Below, piece after piece: positions 17,880 through 26,347 of a DNA stretch of 48,622 bases (the first letter of the stretch is position 1; the number at the start of each line of letters is the position of its first letter). Both the position numbers and the translations under genes were made by a program. The notes below the pieces were generated by a model. The model was given only the letters and a program-made list of their open reading frames with translations, was not told the DNA's origin and did no database searches. This DNA is from Myxococcaceae bacterium (GTDB taxonomy: Bacteria > Myxococcota > Myxococcia > Myxococcales > Myxococcaceae): contig JAFGNZ010000297.1 of assembly GCA_016926755.1 (NCBI GenBank), positions 1 through 48,622 of the forward strand, in the 5' to 3' direction.

Positions 17880-18512
17880 ATGCGGTGGCTGCTCATCATG
17901 CTCGCGGTGGGTGCGGCGGGAACAGCCGGGTACCTGGGCACTGCCGCGAAGAACTCCTTCTCCGGCTACTCCCGCGAGCAGCTCGAGCTGCTGGAGCGTG
18001 AGCTGGCCCAGCTGGAGCCGGAGCGCGGCGGGGACAAGCGCTCGTCGAAGGCCTCGGGCAGGCAGGATGCGCAGCAGGAGCTGCTCCAGGGCAACCGACA
18101 GCTCCTCCAGGAGGAGCGGCAGCGACGGCTGTACTTCCCCCTCGCGCTCGGCGTGGCGGGGCTCGCCGCCGTGGCCGCGTTCCTCGTCCGGGGCGGCTCC
18201 TCCACCGCCAGCCTCCGCGGCTCGAGCCACGAGGAGGCCCGCCTGCTGGCCGCCATGGGAGATCCGGCCGTGCTGCGCGAGGGCGCGAGGCACAAGGCCG
18301 CCGCCCTGCTGGGTGTCTCTCCCGACGCGCCTCCCGCCGTCATCGAGGCCGCGCTCCAGGCCCAGCTCCAGCAGCGTGATCCCTCCCAGCTGCACGGGCT
18401 CTCACAGGACCTGAAGCAGCTCGTGCTCCAGCAGCGCGAGGAGCTCGTCCGCGCCAGGGATCTGCTGCTGAACAAGGCGCCCTCGAGCACCCCGGACTCT
18501 CACGGGAGCTGA
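17880..18512 (+). CDS. Membrane protein with C-terminal J-like domain lacking HPD
   Basis: A 210-residue protein. An N-terminal hydrophobic segment (WLLIMLAVGAAGTAGYLG) and a second at about residues 80-102 (YFPLALGVAGLAAVAAFLV) flank a charged coiled coil (REQLELLERELAQLEPE). The last 75 residues follow the J-domain pattern AALLGVSPDAPPAVIEAAL...LVRARDLLL. The HPD tripeptide needed to stimulate DnaK is absent; QRDPSQ occupies that place. This looks like a degenerate J domain used for binding rather than chaperone stimulation. The ATG at 17880 is 24 bases after the activator stop, with TGAGGAGG in the gap, so the two genes are probably co-transcribed. No specific family recognised beyond that. 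Confidence 0.65.
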   Translation: MRWLLIMLAVGAAGTAGYLGTAAKNSFSGYSREQLELLERELAQLEPERGGDKRSSKASGRQDAQQELLQGNRQLLQEERQRRLYFPLALGVAGLAAVAAFLVRGGSSTASLRGSSHEEARLLAAMGDPAVLREGARHKAAALLGVSPDAPPAVIEAALQAQLQQRDPSQLHGLSQDLKQLVLQQREELVRARDLLLNKAPSSTPDSHGS

Positions 18513-18539
18513 GCTCCGCGGGGGCGCGGGGCTCCCGTG
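18501..18539. terminator. Stem-loop between convergent genes
   Basis: CACGGGAGC (18501-18509) pairs perfectly with GCTCCCGTG (18531-18539). The left arm overlaps the end of the J-like gene, and the right arm lies 28 bases before the stop of the converging histidine kinase. No T-run follows, so it is probably a structural 3' end or a Rho-dependent stop. Confidence 0.4.
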
Positions 18540-18566
18540 TGCTGGTGGTGGATCTCTGAGCCAGGA

Positions 18567-21500
18567 CTACGAGGGCGTGCCGGCGTCCTGCCCGCGCGCC
18601 TTCGCCACCCACTCGCGCACGCGCTCGCGCAGCTTCTCCGGCTCGAAGGGCTTCTCCAGGCGCGGGTTCGCCACCCGCTCCAGGAAGGACTGCGCCGCGG
18701 GGGTGTACGCCCCACCCGTGACGAAGACCATCCGCGCCGCCCGCTCCGGCGCCACCGCGTCCAGCTGCGCGTGCACCTCCATGCCGGTCATCTCCGGCAT
18801 CATCAGATCACAGAGGATGACGTCGTAGGTCCCCTCTGGGGACTTCAACATCTCCAGCGCCTTGCGCGAGCTGACCACCACTTCCACCTCGTGCTCCCGC
18901 GAGAGCGTCCGCCGCAGCGCGGAGCTCACCAACGGATCATCATCCACCACCAGCACCCGACCTCGCATCGACACTCCCTCCTTGGATTCCACCGCTCGTG
19001 GCGCCTGCACCGTCTCACCCCGAGCCACCGGCAGCGCCACCCGGAACACGGTGCCCCGCCCCACCTGGCTCTCTACCTCGATCCGCCCTCCCATCGAAGT
19101 GATGAAGGCATGGCATAGCGCCAGCCCCAGCCCCGTGCCTACCCCTACCGGCTTCGTGGTAAAGAAGGGATCGAAGATGCGCCCTATCACCTCCTGGGGG
19201 ATGCCGCAGCCGGTATCGCGGATCTCCGCCAGGACGTGGTCCGCTCCTTGACGTCTGGTGACGAGCCGCACCTCGTGCTGCTCCGGGTGGCCCTCTGGCA
19301 GCGCCTGGGCCGCGTTGATGACGAGGTTGAGGAACACCTGCGCCAGCCGCGCCTCGTTGCCCTCCACCCGAGGCACCTCCTCGTAGTCCCGGATGAGCTG
19401 GGCGCGCGGCTTGAGCTCCCCGGACGCCAGCTTCGCCGCCGCGTCCATCACCGCCCGCACATCCACCGGCCCCCGCGTGTCCTCGTCCTGACGGGAGAAC
19501 GTCTTGAGATCCTTCACGATGCGGCGCACCCGGTCCGCGCCCATCCGCGCCTCGCGCAGCACCTGCTCCATCTCCCGCAGCCGCTCGCGCACCTCCTCTG
19601 GCCCGCCGGCCAGCCGCTCCATCAGCTCGTTGGCCTCGCCACAGGCGTGCTCCAGGTTGGACACGATGTAGGAGAGCGGATTGTTGATCTCGTGACCCAC
19701 GCCGGCGGCCAGCGTGCCCACCGCCGCCATCTTCCCGGCGTGGACGAGCTGGGCCTGGGTGGCGCGCAGCGTGCGCAGGTGGGCGTCCAGCTCCTGGTTG
19801 GCCCGGGCCAGCTCCTTGGTGCGCTCCTCCACGCGCGCCTGGAGCCAGCGCTCGCGCTCCTTGAGCCTGCCCACGCGCCAGCCGTAGCTCATCACCGCCA
19901 CGCCGCCCACGCCCAGCGCGCACAGCAGGTAGAACCACACCGTCTGGTGGAACCATGGCTGCAGCGTCACCTCCACCACGGCCCCGGGCTCCATCCACAC
20001 CCCGTCGCGATCCGCCACCACGACGTGGAAGCGGTAGTGGCCCGGCTCCAGGCGGGTGTAGCGGACCTCGCGCCGGCCCCGGGCATCCACCCAGCCGCTG
20101 TCGTACCCCTCCAGGAAGTAGCGGAAGGGCACGCGCGCGGGGCCCTCGGGCGAGAAGGCGGTGAAGCGGAAGTCCAGCTCCTGCTGGCCCGGCGCCAGCT
20201 CCAGCTTCGAGCCCACGGGCACCGGTTGGCCCTGCACCCGCACCTCCTCGATGAACACCTCGGGCGGACGGCGCGCCAACCGCGCATCCTTCGGATCCAC
20301 CACCACCGCCCCGCGCAGGGTGGCGAACCAGAGCCGCCCATCGCGCGCCCGCCACCCGGACGGCTGCGCGCCCCCGCTCGTCTCCGCGCTGCGCAGCCCA
20401 TCCCGCTCGTCGAAGCTGTTGGCGCGCACCCGCTCGCGCCGGCCGTCGGCCACCTCCTCCAGCTCGCGCCGGCTCACCCGAGAGATGTCTCGGTTGCTGC
20501 TCAGCCAGAAGGAGCCCTCCCCGTCGGGCAGCAGGGTGAGGACGCCGTCGTCCGTGAGGCCCTGCGCCTCCGTGATGCGCGCCACCTGTCCGCCCTTCAG
20601 GCGCCGCAGGCCCGTGTAGGTGCCCACCCAGAGCGTGTCGGGCGGCTCCGCGTGCAGGGCCAGGATCGTCTCGCTGGCGAGCGCCTCGTCCGTGATGCGC
20701 GTGAAGACGCCGTTGGCATGGCGCACCAGCCCCGAGTGCGTGCCGAACCAGAGCACGCCCGTGGCGTCCTCCAGCATGCAGATGATGGCCTCGGGCACGG
20801 GCCCCAGCTCGGGCGTGTACACGGTGAAGCGGTCGCCGTGCAGGCGGACCAGCCCGGACGAGGTGCCGAACCACACGTCCCCGCGCGAGTCCGGGAGGAT
20901 GGCCCACACCACGTCCAGCGGCAGCCCGTTCTCCCGGCGCAGCTGGGTGAAGCCCTGGCCGTCGTACCGGAACGCGCCCTGGTGCGTGCCGACCCAGAGC
21001 GTGCCGTCGGGGCCCTCGGCGAGCGAGCGGATGTTCTCGTCGGCCAGCCCCTCGGCCTTGCCGAAGTGGGTGATGCGGCCGTCCTTCATCCGGTGGAGCC
21101 CGCCGCCGAGCGTGCCCATCCACAGCGCCCCGTCACGCGTCTCCAGCACGCTGCGGACGAAGTCGTGGGCCAGCCCCTCGGAGATGCCGAAGGGGAGGAA
21201 GGGGCCGGCGCGCAGGCGGTTGAGCCCCCCGTCCGCCGTGCCCACCCACAGGTTCTGATCCCGATCCTCGAAGAGCGAGTACACGCGGGTGCCGGACAGG
21301 CCCTCCTTCTGCCCGAAAGAGGCGAAGCCCTGGGCGGTGAGGCGGGCCAGGCCCATCTCGTGGCCCACCCACAGCGTGCCGTCGCGATCCTCCCACAGCG
21401 CCGACACCTCGTAGCGGGGCAGCCCGTCCTCCGGGCCGTACCAGGTGAACTTCCCCTCGCGCAGGGCCAGCAGCCCCCCGTACGTGCCCACCCAGAGCGT

Positions 21501-22196
21501 GCCGTCCCGTGCCGCCAGCAGGCTGCGGATCCGGGCGTCCGCGCCCTCGGGCAGGGCCACGGGCTCCACCGCTCCCGCCGACAGCTTCGCCAGGCCCTCG
21601 CGCGTGCCCACCCACAGCGCGCCCGTCCCGTCCACGGCGAGCGCCTCGATCAGGCTGCTGGGCAGCCCCTCCCTGGCCGTGTAGCGCCGCCGCGCGCCGC
21701 CGGCCAGGGGCACCTGCTCCAGCCCCAGCGAGGTGCCGATCCACAGGGTGCGGCCCTCGAGGGCGAGCGCCTGCACGTTCAGCTGACGCAGCTCGCCCTC
21801 GTCCGGCAGGCGCTGGAAGCGGCCCTTCTCGTAGCGAAGGACGCCCTTCTTCGTGCCCACCCACAGCCCGCCCGCCCCGTCGTCCAGGAGCGCGCGGATG
21901 CCGTGCTCGCCCAGCTCCGGGGTGTTGTGCCGATCGAAGACGGTGAAGCTGGCGCCATCGAAGCGGACCAGCCCCTCCCACGTCCCCACCCACAGGTAGC
22001 CATCCCGCGTCTGCTGGATGGCGAAGACGGTGTTCTGCGGCAGCCCGTCCTCGTTGCCCCAGGCCTGGCGGCTGTACTGGGAGATGAGCCGCCGCGAATC
22101 CAGCGCAAGGCTCGGCATCCCCGCGAGCAGGATCGCGAGGATGAGCGAACCGATGGAGGCCCTCCCCCCCATCCCGCACTGGCCCCAGCTGGACAT
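18567..22196 (-). CDS. Hybrid histidine kinase with periplasmic two-component propellers
   Basis: A protein of about 1209 residues combining sensor and response regulator, as in Bacteroidetes HTCS proteins but with a receiver instead of an AraC output. A signal/TM segment (ASIGSLILAILLAG) is followed by about 14 Reg_prop repeats (GLPQNTVFAIQQTRDGYLWVG type; about residues 35-580), which build two beta-propellers. A Y_Y_Y domain (about 665-735) and one transmembrane helix (about 752-772) come next. Then a HisKA domain with His in GVGHEINNP (about 834), a HATPase domain (DTGCGIP, GVGTGLGLAL) and a C-terminal receiver with VVDDD and phospho-Asp in LCDLMMP (about 1130). Starts at 22196 or 22172 both precede the signal segment. 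It probably senses extracellular carbohydrate or another nutrient; ligand unknown. Confidence 0.9.
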   Translation of the reverse strand: MSSWGQCGMGGRASIGSLILAILLAGMPSLALDSRRLISQYSRQAWGNEDGLPQNTVFAIQQTRDGYLWVGTWEGLVRFDGASFTVFDRHNTPELGEHGIRALLDDGAGGLWVGTKKGVLRYEKGRFQRLPDEGELRQLNVQALALEGRTLWIGTSLGLEQVPLAGGARRRYTAREGLPSSLIEALAVDGTGALWVGTREGLAKLSAGAVEPVALPEGADARIRSLLAARDGTLWVGTYGGLLALREGKFTWYGPEDGLPRYEVSALWEDRDGTLWVGHEMGLARLTAQGFASFGQKEGLSGTRVYSLFEDRDQNLWVGTADGGLNRLRAGPFLPFGISEGLAHDFVRSVLETRDGALWMGTLGGGLHRMKDGRITHFGKAEGLADENIRSLAEGPDGTLWVGTHQGAFRYDGQGFTQLRRENGLPLDVVWAILPDSRGDVWFGTSSGLVRLHGDRFTVYTPELGPVPEAIICMLEDATGVLWFGTHSGLVRHANGVFTRITDEALASETILALHAEPPDTLWVGTYTGLRRLKGGQVARITEAQGLTDDGVLTLLPDGEGSFWLSSNRDISRVSRRELEEVADGRRERVRANSFDERDGLRSAETSGGAQPSGWRARDGRLWFATLRGAVVVDPKDARLARRPPEVFIEEVRVQGQPVPVGSKLELAPGQQELDFRFTAFSPEGPARVPFRYFLEGYDSGWVDARGRREVRYTRLEPGHYRFHVVVADRDGVWMEPGAVVEVTLQPWFHQTVWFYLLCALGVGGVAVMSYGWRVGRLKERERWLQARVEERTKELARANQELDAHLRTLRATQAQLVHAGKMAAVGTLAAGVGHEINNPLSYIVSNLEHACGEANELMERLAGGPEEVRERLREMEQVLREARMGADRVRRIVKDLKTFSRQDEDTRGPVDVRAVMDAAAKLASGELKPRAQLIRDYEEVPRVEGNEARLAQVFLNLVINAAQALPEGHPEQHEVRLVTRRQGADHVLAEIRDTGCGIPQEVIGRIFDPFFTTKPVGVGTGLGLALCHAFITSMGGRIEVESQVGRGTVFRVALPVARGETVQAPRAVESKEGVSMRGRVLVVDDDPLVSSALRRTLSREHEVEVVVSSRKALEMLKSPEGTYDVILCDLMMPEMTGMEVHAQLDAVAPERAARMVFVTGGAYTPAAQSFLERVANPRLEKPFEPEKLRERVREWVAKARGQDAGTPS

Positions 22197-22611
22197 GGAG
22201 CCCGCAGTGTCCAGCAAACAGCGCCCCGCCACCAGAGCCATTCGCTCCCCGGCGGCAGCGACGAGAGCCCTGCCTACCCCGCTCCCACCCTTCCCGTCGC
22301 TGCCGCTGAACCGCGCCACGGAGCAGGGCCCAGCGCCATCCAGCCCCTCCGTTCCGCGCTCGCCCGGGGCTGCTTCCACCCACCAGGCAGGACTTCACTC
22401 CACGTGACAGCCCGTGTTCCGCGGACTGGCCGCGTCGCGCCTGTCTCACCTGCCTCATGCGAGCCTGTCCCACTCCGTGTCCGGCAGAAGATGGGCCGTG
22501 CGGTCGGCCGCGACCACTGCGGGAAGTCGACACCCGTGTCGGCCCACGGTTGTGGGCAGGCAGCTTCCACGAGGCGGACGGTCTATGCTGCCTTGGAGGA
22601 ATCGGAGGCGG
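22197..22611. other. Divergent intergenic region
   Basis: About 415 bases between the divergently transcribed histidine kinase and RDD genes. The kinase frame stays open leftward-to-right up to 22379 but loses signal-peptide character, so I treat it as non-coding. The right half holds three adjacent inverted repeats (22502-22557) and a TATGCT box (22584-22589) that could be the RDD promoter -10. Confidence 0.5.
22502..22557. promoter_or_regulatory. Three adjacent inverted repeats upstream of the RDD gene
   Basis: GGTCG-N4-CGACC (22502-22515), CGACAC-CC-GTGTCG (22528-22541) and GCCCAC-GGTT-GTGGGC (22542-22557) lie within 56 bases. The last two touch. They sit 55-110 bases before the RDD start, around a plausible promoter, and may bind one or more regulators. 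GC-rich DNA makes short palindromes common, so the clustering is the main evidence. Confidence 0.35.
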
Positions 22612-23292
22612 ATGAGCGAAGGGGCGTTGTTCACATCACAATTCTCACCGGCGCACTCCCGGTTCCGCATCCGGCTCTGGGGAGCGGACCTGGTGGACCT
22701 GGGGACGGCGGCGCTGCTGGGCTGGGGAGCCGCGCGCGCGCTGGACTGGGAGCAGTCACTCCTCCGAGTGCTCGCGAGCATGGCCGGCGCGTGGGTGCTG
22801 CTCTCCCTGGTGGGCGGGGTGCGCGGGTGGACGCTGGGGCGGCGGCTGCTCGACGTGCGGCTGGTGAATCACGAGCACCAGCCCCCAGGCCTGCCGCGCG
22901 CCCTGGCCCGCGCGCTCACCGCGCTGCCGGATGTGCTGATGACGCCGCTGCTCCCCTCGCGCCCGCTGGATCGGCTGCTGGGGGTGCACGGTGAGCGGCC
23001 GGCTCCGGGGCGAAAGGCCTGGCTGCTGGGGCTGAGCCTCCAGCTGCCGTGGGTGGCCGCGCTCGCCGCCGCCGCGTGGTTCCTCGCCACGCCGACCCGC
23101 CACGAGGCGTTCCTCTTCCTCGACCAGAAGCTCACCGGCTGGAAGTGCTGCCATGGCTACTCGCGGCACGTGGGCACCTGGACGTGCCGCCACTCCCTCT
23201 CGCGGCTCCGCCGAGAGGCGCGGCGACAGCAGCCCGAGGCGCTGAAGCTCCTGGCGGAGTGCCCCGCGGCCGCCGAGCGCGCGGGGCGCTGA
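22612..23292 (+). CDS. RDD-family membrane protein
   Basis: A 226-residue protein. The RDD signature is visible as R in RFRIRLWGAD followed by DLVDL, near the start of the first hydrophobic helix. Hydrophobic segments follow at about 30-60 (LGTAALLGWGAARAL), 55-75 (ASMAGAWVLLSLVGGV) and 145-165 (LQLPWVAALAAAAWFLA). GWTLGRRLLDVRLVN between them is the conserved RDD loop. The C-terminal 55 residues are outside the domain and contain four Cys and two His, possibly metal- or disulphide-linked. The ATG at 22612 follows GGAGGAATCGGAGGCGG; an upstream in-frame ATG at 22585 is less likely. RDD proteins are poorly defined, and some are cation/proton antiporters. Confidence 0.75.
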   Translation: MSEGALFTSQFSPAHSRFRIRLWGADLVDLGTAALLGWGAARALDWEQSLLRVLASMAGAWVLLSLVGGVRGWTLGRRLLDVRLVNHEHQPPGLPRALARALTALPDVLMTPLLPSRPLDRLLGVHGERPAPGRKAWLLGLSLQLPWVAALAAAAWFLATPTRHEAFLFLDQKLTGWKCCHGYSRHVGTWTCRHSLSRLRREARRQQPEALKLLAECPAAAERAGR

Positions 23293-23298
23293 CGGCGC

Positions 23299-25665
23299 TC
23301 AGTTCTGGATCAGGACCTCCGCGCTGCCTTCCGCGCACTGGATGCGCATCCGCCCCTCCGGGAGGGGGGGGACATCCGCGTGACGCTTGAAGGCGCTCTC
23401 GCTGAACTTGTTGTCCTCGTCCTTCTTGGACAGGCTGAACTGGTGCCGCCGCCTGCCGGACAGCATGCCCACACACTGGGAGAGGATCCTCCCCTCTCCG
23501 TTGTGGATGGCGAAGGCTTTGTTGAGGCCGAAGAGGCTCACGCGCTTCACGAGCAGGATCAGGGGCTTGGGCGGAGCAGGCGCGGGCGGAGCAGGGGGCG
23601 GGGGAGGCTGCGGGTCGGAGACCTCCGGGGGGGGCTCCGCCAGCTCCTTGGACAGCGCCACGAACCGATCCCCCTTGGCCTTGGTAGCGGCGGTGTCCAG
23701 GCGCAGCTCCACTCCCCTGAGCGGCCTCACCTCCGTCACCTCCGCGCTGCCCAGCACCTTGCGCCTGCCATCCCCCAGGTCCGGCCCCAGCACCTGGAGC
23801 GCCGTTCCGGCCTGGAGGCCAGCAGCCCTCCGCCTGGGCAGCGAGTAGGTGCCGTCCAGTCCCTTCCGGAGCAGGAGCACCTCCTTCGCCACGACATACT
23901 CCGCCTTGGGCTTCGGGCGCGCGGTCGGCTTCTTCGGCGTCGAGGAAGGCTCGACTGGAGTGTCCGGCACCATCTCCACGGCGGGAGTCACCGCGGCCGA
24001 GCCCGCCGTCCCGACCGCGGGGGCCGTGGTGTCCTTGGCCTGCGAACCCGACACGCCGACCACGGCCGGGGCGGGAGCCTCCGGTGGGGGCTCCATCACC
24101 GGAGGTGGACCTCCTGGAGGCGGACCGCCTGGGGGATGCATCCCCGGAGGCGGGGGGCCATGTGGGGGCATGCCCGGAGGGGGCCCCCCCCCTGGGCCAT
24201 GCGGGGGAGGGTGCCCGCCAGGAGGTGGCGGCGGCCCCATGGGGTGCTGGGCGACAGCAGGGGGCGGGGGGCCCTGGTCCCGCATCATGAAGTGCACGGT
24301 GGCGCCCGTGGTCCCCGCCACCAGCACGATCAGGCCCAGGGCGAGCCCGAGAATCCTCGTGCGGGTGAACGCGGCGGTGGGCGCGGGGGGCACATGGGAC
24401 GCGGAGACGCCCTGCGCGACTCCGGCGGGCCCGGACAGCGCGGGCTGGGGCGTGGCGGGAGCGCCGCCGGACATAGACGCCCCAGGCGACGCCCCAGGCG
24501 ACGCCCCAGGCAAGGGGGTGACCATGGGGCGCAGCGTGGCGCCAGGGCTCCCCGGCTGCATCTCGCTCAGCGGGCGCACCGAGGTGGCCTCCAGCCCCGT
24601 CATCGGCTCGGCGCTCGCGGGCAGCGGGGAGACGCCCGTGGCCGGCATCACCCCGGCGTTGGGCGGCGTGGACGGCGCGCGGCGCACGCCAGAGATGCGG
24701 GAGATGAGCTTGCGCTGCGCGGAGAACGCCTCCGGGCAGAGCCCCTTCACGAAGTTGCCCACCTCCTCGGCGCCCAGGGAGGAGCTGGCGCGCAGCAGCA
24801 GCTCGTTGAGGGCGCGGGCGAAGTCGTCGGAGCGGGCGTAGCGATCCTGGGGGTTGGGCGAGAGCGCGCGCCGCACCACCGCGTCCACGGCGGGATCCAC
24901 GTCCGGCCGCAGCTCGTGGAGCGCGGGCGCGGTGGGGTTGGCCATGGCGGCCATCATCTCCCCCACCGTCCCGTGGGCGATGAGCGGCCGGCCCGCGAGC
25001 AGCTCCCACACCATCACGCCGCAGGAGTAGATGTCACTGCGGTGATCCAGCGGCTCGGCGCGCGCCTGCTCCGGGGACATGTACCCCAGCTTCCCCATCA
25101 CCGTGGCGGGCAGGGTGTACTTGCTGCGCGCGGCGGACTTGGCGAGGCCGAAGTCGATGACCTTCACCTCGCCCTCGTAGGACACCATCACGTTGTGCGG
25201 GGACACGTCCCGGTGGACGATGCCCAGCGGCGTGCCGTCCGGCCCCGCCTTGCGGTGCGCGTAGCCCAGCCCCTCCGCCACCTTCTGACCGAGGTAGAGC
25301 GCCACCGGCACGGGGATGCTCTGGCCCTGGCTGCGCGCCTGCTCGGCCAGGTACGCCACGTCCACCCCGGCCACGTACTCCAGCGCCATGTAGTAGGTGC
25401 CGTTGGCCTCGCCCATGTCGTACACCTGGGCGATCGACGAGTGCACCAGGTGCACCAGCACCTTGGCCTCGTGGTGGAACCGATCCAGGAACTGCCGATC
25501 CTTCAGCAGCGCCGGGAGGATCGTCTTCACGATGCACGGCTTCTCGAAGCCGGCCGCGCCGGAGATCTTCGCCAGGTAGACTTCGCCCATGCCGCCCTGC
25601 CCCAGCAGGTGGACGAGCTCGTAGCGTCCGAGGCTCCGCGGCGCTTCTGTGGTGTCGGTGGTCAT
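23299..25665 (-). CDS. Transmembrane Ser/Thr protein kinase with Pro-rich linker
   Basis: A 788-residue receptor-like kinase. The kinase domain spans residues 14-280: glycine loop LGQGGMGEVYLAK, IVKTILP lysine, catalytic HRDVSPHNVMVS, DFGLAK and APE-like SPEQARAEP. Ser replaces the usual Lys after HRDx, a form common in myxobacterial kinases. A long Ser/Pro/Gly linker contains a GASPGASPGA repeat, then a single TM helix (ILGLALGLIVLVAGTTGA, about residue 450). A very Pro/Gly-rich stalk and about 250 residues that should be periplasmic follow, ending in a beta-rich region with two Cys. The ligand-binding module is not a named PASTA or propeller type. The ATG at 25665 is chosen because the kinase homology starts 12 residues later. 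It converges on the RDD gene with a 6-base gap. Confidence 0.9.
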   Translation of the reverse strand: MTTDTTEAPRSLGRYELVHLLGQGGMGEVYLAKISGAAGFEKPCIVKTILPALLKDRQFLDRFHHEAKVLVHLVHSSIAQVYDMGEANGTYYMALEYVAGVDVAYLAEQARSQGQSIPVPVALYLGQKVAEGLGYAHRKAGPDGTPLGIVHRDVSPHNVMVSYEGEVKVIDFGLAKSAARSKYTLPATVMGKLGYMSPEQARAEPLDHRSDIYSCGVMVWELLAGRPLIAHGTVGEMMAAMANPTAPALHELRPDVDPAVDAVVRRALSPNPQDRYARSDDFARALNELLLRASSSLGAEEVGNFVKGLCPEAFSAQRKLISRISGVRRAPSTPPNAGVMPATGVSPLPASAEPMTGLEATSVRPLSEMQPGSPGATLRPMVTPLPGASPGASPGASMSGGAPATPQPALSGPAGVAQGVSASHVPPAPTAAFTRTRILGLALGLIVLVAGTTGATVHFMMRDQGPPPPAVAQHPMGPPPPPGGHPPPHGPGGGPPPGMPPHGPPPPGMHPPGGPPPGGPPPVMEPPPEAPAPAVVGVSGSQAKDTTAPAVGTAGSAAVTPAVEMVPDTPVEPSSTPKKPTARPKPKAEYVVAKEVLLLRKGLDGTYSLPRRRAAGLQAGTALQVLGPDLGDGRRKVLGSAEVTEVRPLRGVELRLDTAATKAKGDRFVALSKELAEPPPEVSDPQPPPPPAPPAPAPPKPLILLVKRVSLFGLNKAFAIHNGEGRILSQCVGMLSGRRRHQFSLSKKDEDNKFSESAFKRHADVPPLPEGRMRIQCAEGSAEVLIQN
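24476..24511 (-). repeat. Three perfect 12-bp tandem repeats in the kinase linker
   Basis: GACGCCCCAGGC occurs three times head to tail, giving GASPGASPGASP-type residues in the cytoplasmic linker of the kinase. The multiple of three keeps frame, so copy number can change by slippage without breaking the protein. Confidence 0.8.
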
Positions 25666-25797
25666 CGCGTCGTCCGAAGCGCACCACGGGGGGGAAGGTA
25701 GGCGCAAGCCACTCCCGGGCAGCTCCCCGATTGGACACCGAACCCGGCCAAAAGGAAAAAGTCTCGCTCACCAGCGGAAGCAGGCGGCCAGGCGACC

Positions 25798-26081
25798 TCA
25801 GGCGCTCGCGCCTCCCATCAGCTGCGCGCGCAGCTCCCCCGCCGTCACCGGCCAACCCTGCCCCTGCGGTGTGAAGAAGACACCTACCGCAATGCCCTCC
25901 TCGGCCAGCTGGGGCAGCAGCACCTCTACCAGCTCCGGGAGGGGGATCAGCCGCGGCTCGAAGCCGGCCCACGGGCGCGTGGCGCACAGCCGGGCGGACT
26001 CCGAGGTGGGCCACAAGGGCAGCACGTCCTTGCCCACCTCAGTACGGCCTGGAGCCGAGCGTCGGACATCTCCTGCGTCAT
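25798..26081 (-). pseudogene. DUF2750 gene broken by an out-of-frame internal deletion
   Basis: From an ATG at 26081, with a good GGAGGCGGAAGG site, the first frame reads MTQEMSDARLQAVL, matching the usual DUF2750 N-terminus. It then runs into nonsense. Shifting frame near 26038, the sequence reads GKDVLPLWPTSESARLCA and WAGFEPRLIPLPELVE to a stop at 25798, which is the conserved DUF2750 C-terminal two thirds (VxPxWP, WAGYEP, VAVFPTP-like). Roughly 35 residues normally found between the two pieces are missing. The simplest reading is a deletion plus frameshift. A residual GTG-started product of 79 residues is possible but would lack the N-terminal helices. Family recognition is from memory of the consensus. 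Confidence 0.65.
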
Positions 26082-26347
26082 CCTTCCGCCTCCTTCACTG
26101 AGCGCACGCAAGCGCGCGGGGCTGACCTGCGCACACCTGTGAGTGCACTCCCCGCCCTCTCGTCGAACCCGGGACTTCACCACGACAACAGACCGGCTGT
26201 GCACCGGCATACCTCCGACACGTCCAAGGGCTCCAGGCCGTTGTCAGAGCCGGATGCGATGCACTCCCTGTGAGGGGATGAACCCGCGGCCGGAGTGGCC
26301 CCTGTCTTCGCTCCCGCCATGTGGGCCCACTTCTGGGAGCACTCGTT

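Noticed and set aside
19236-22994. 1252-codon plus-strand frame opposite the hybrid histidine kinase
   Set aside because: Long only because of extreme GC3; rich in His/Pro/Arg, while the minus strand encodes an unmistakable kinase.
24100-24290. Gly/Pro repeat tract as a CRISPR or mobile repeat
   Set aside because: It encodes the Pro/Gly-rich stalk of the kinase in frame; no regular direct repeat-spacer pattern.
23380-25701. 773-codon plus-strand frame opposite the receptor-like kinase
   Set aside because: Shadow frame with no recognisable domain; the minus strand has full kinase motifs.
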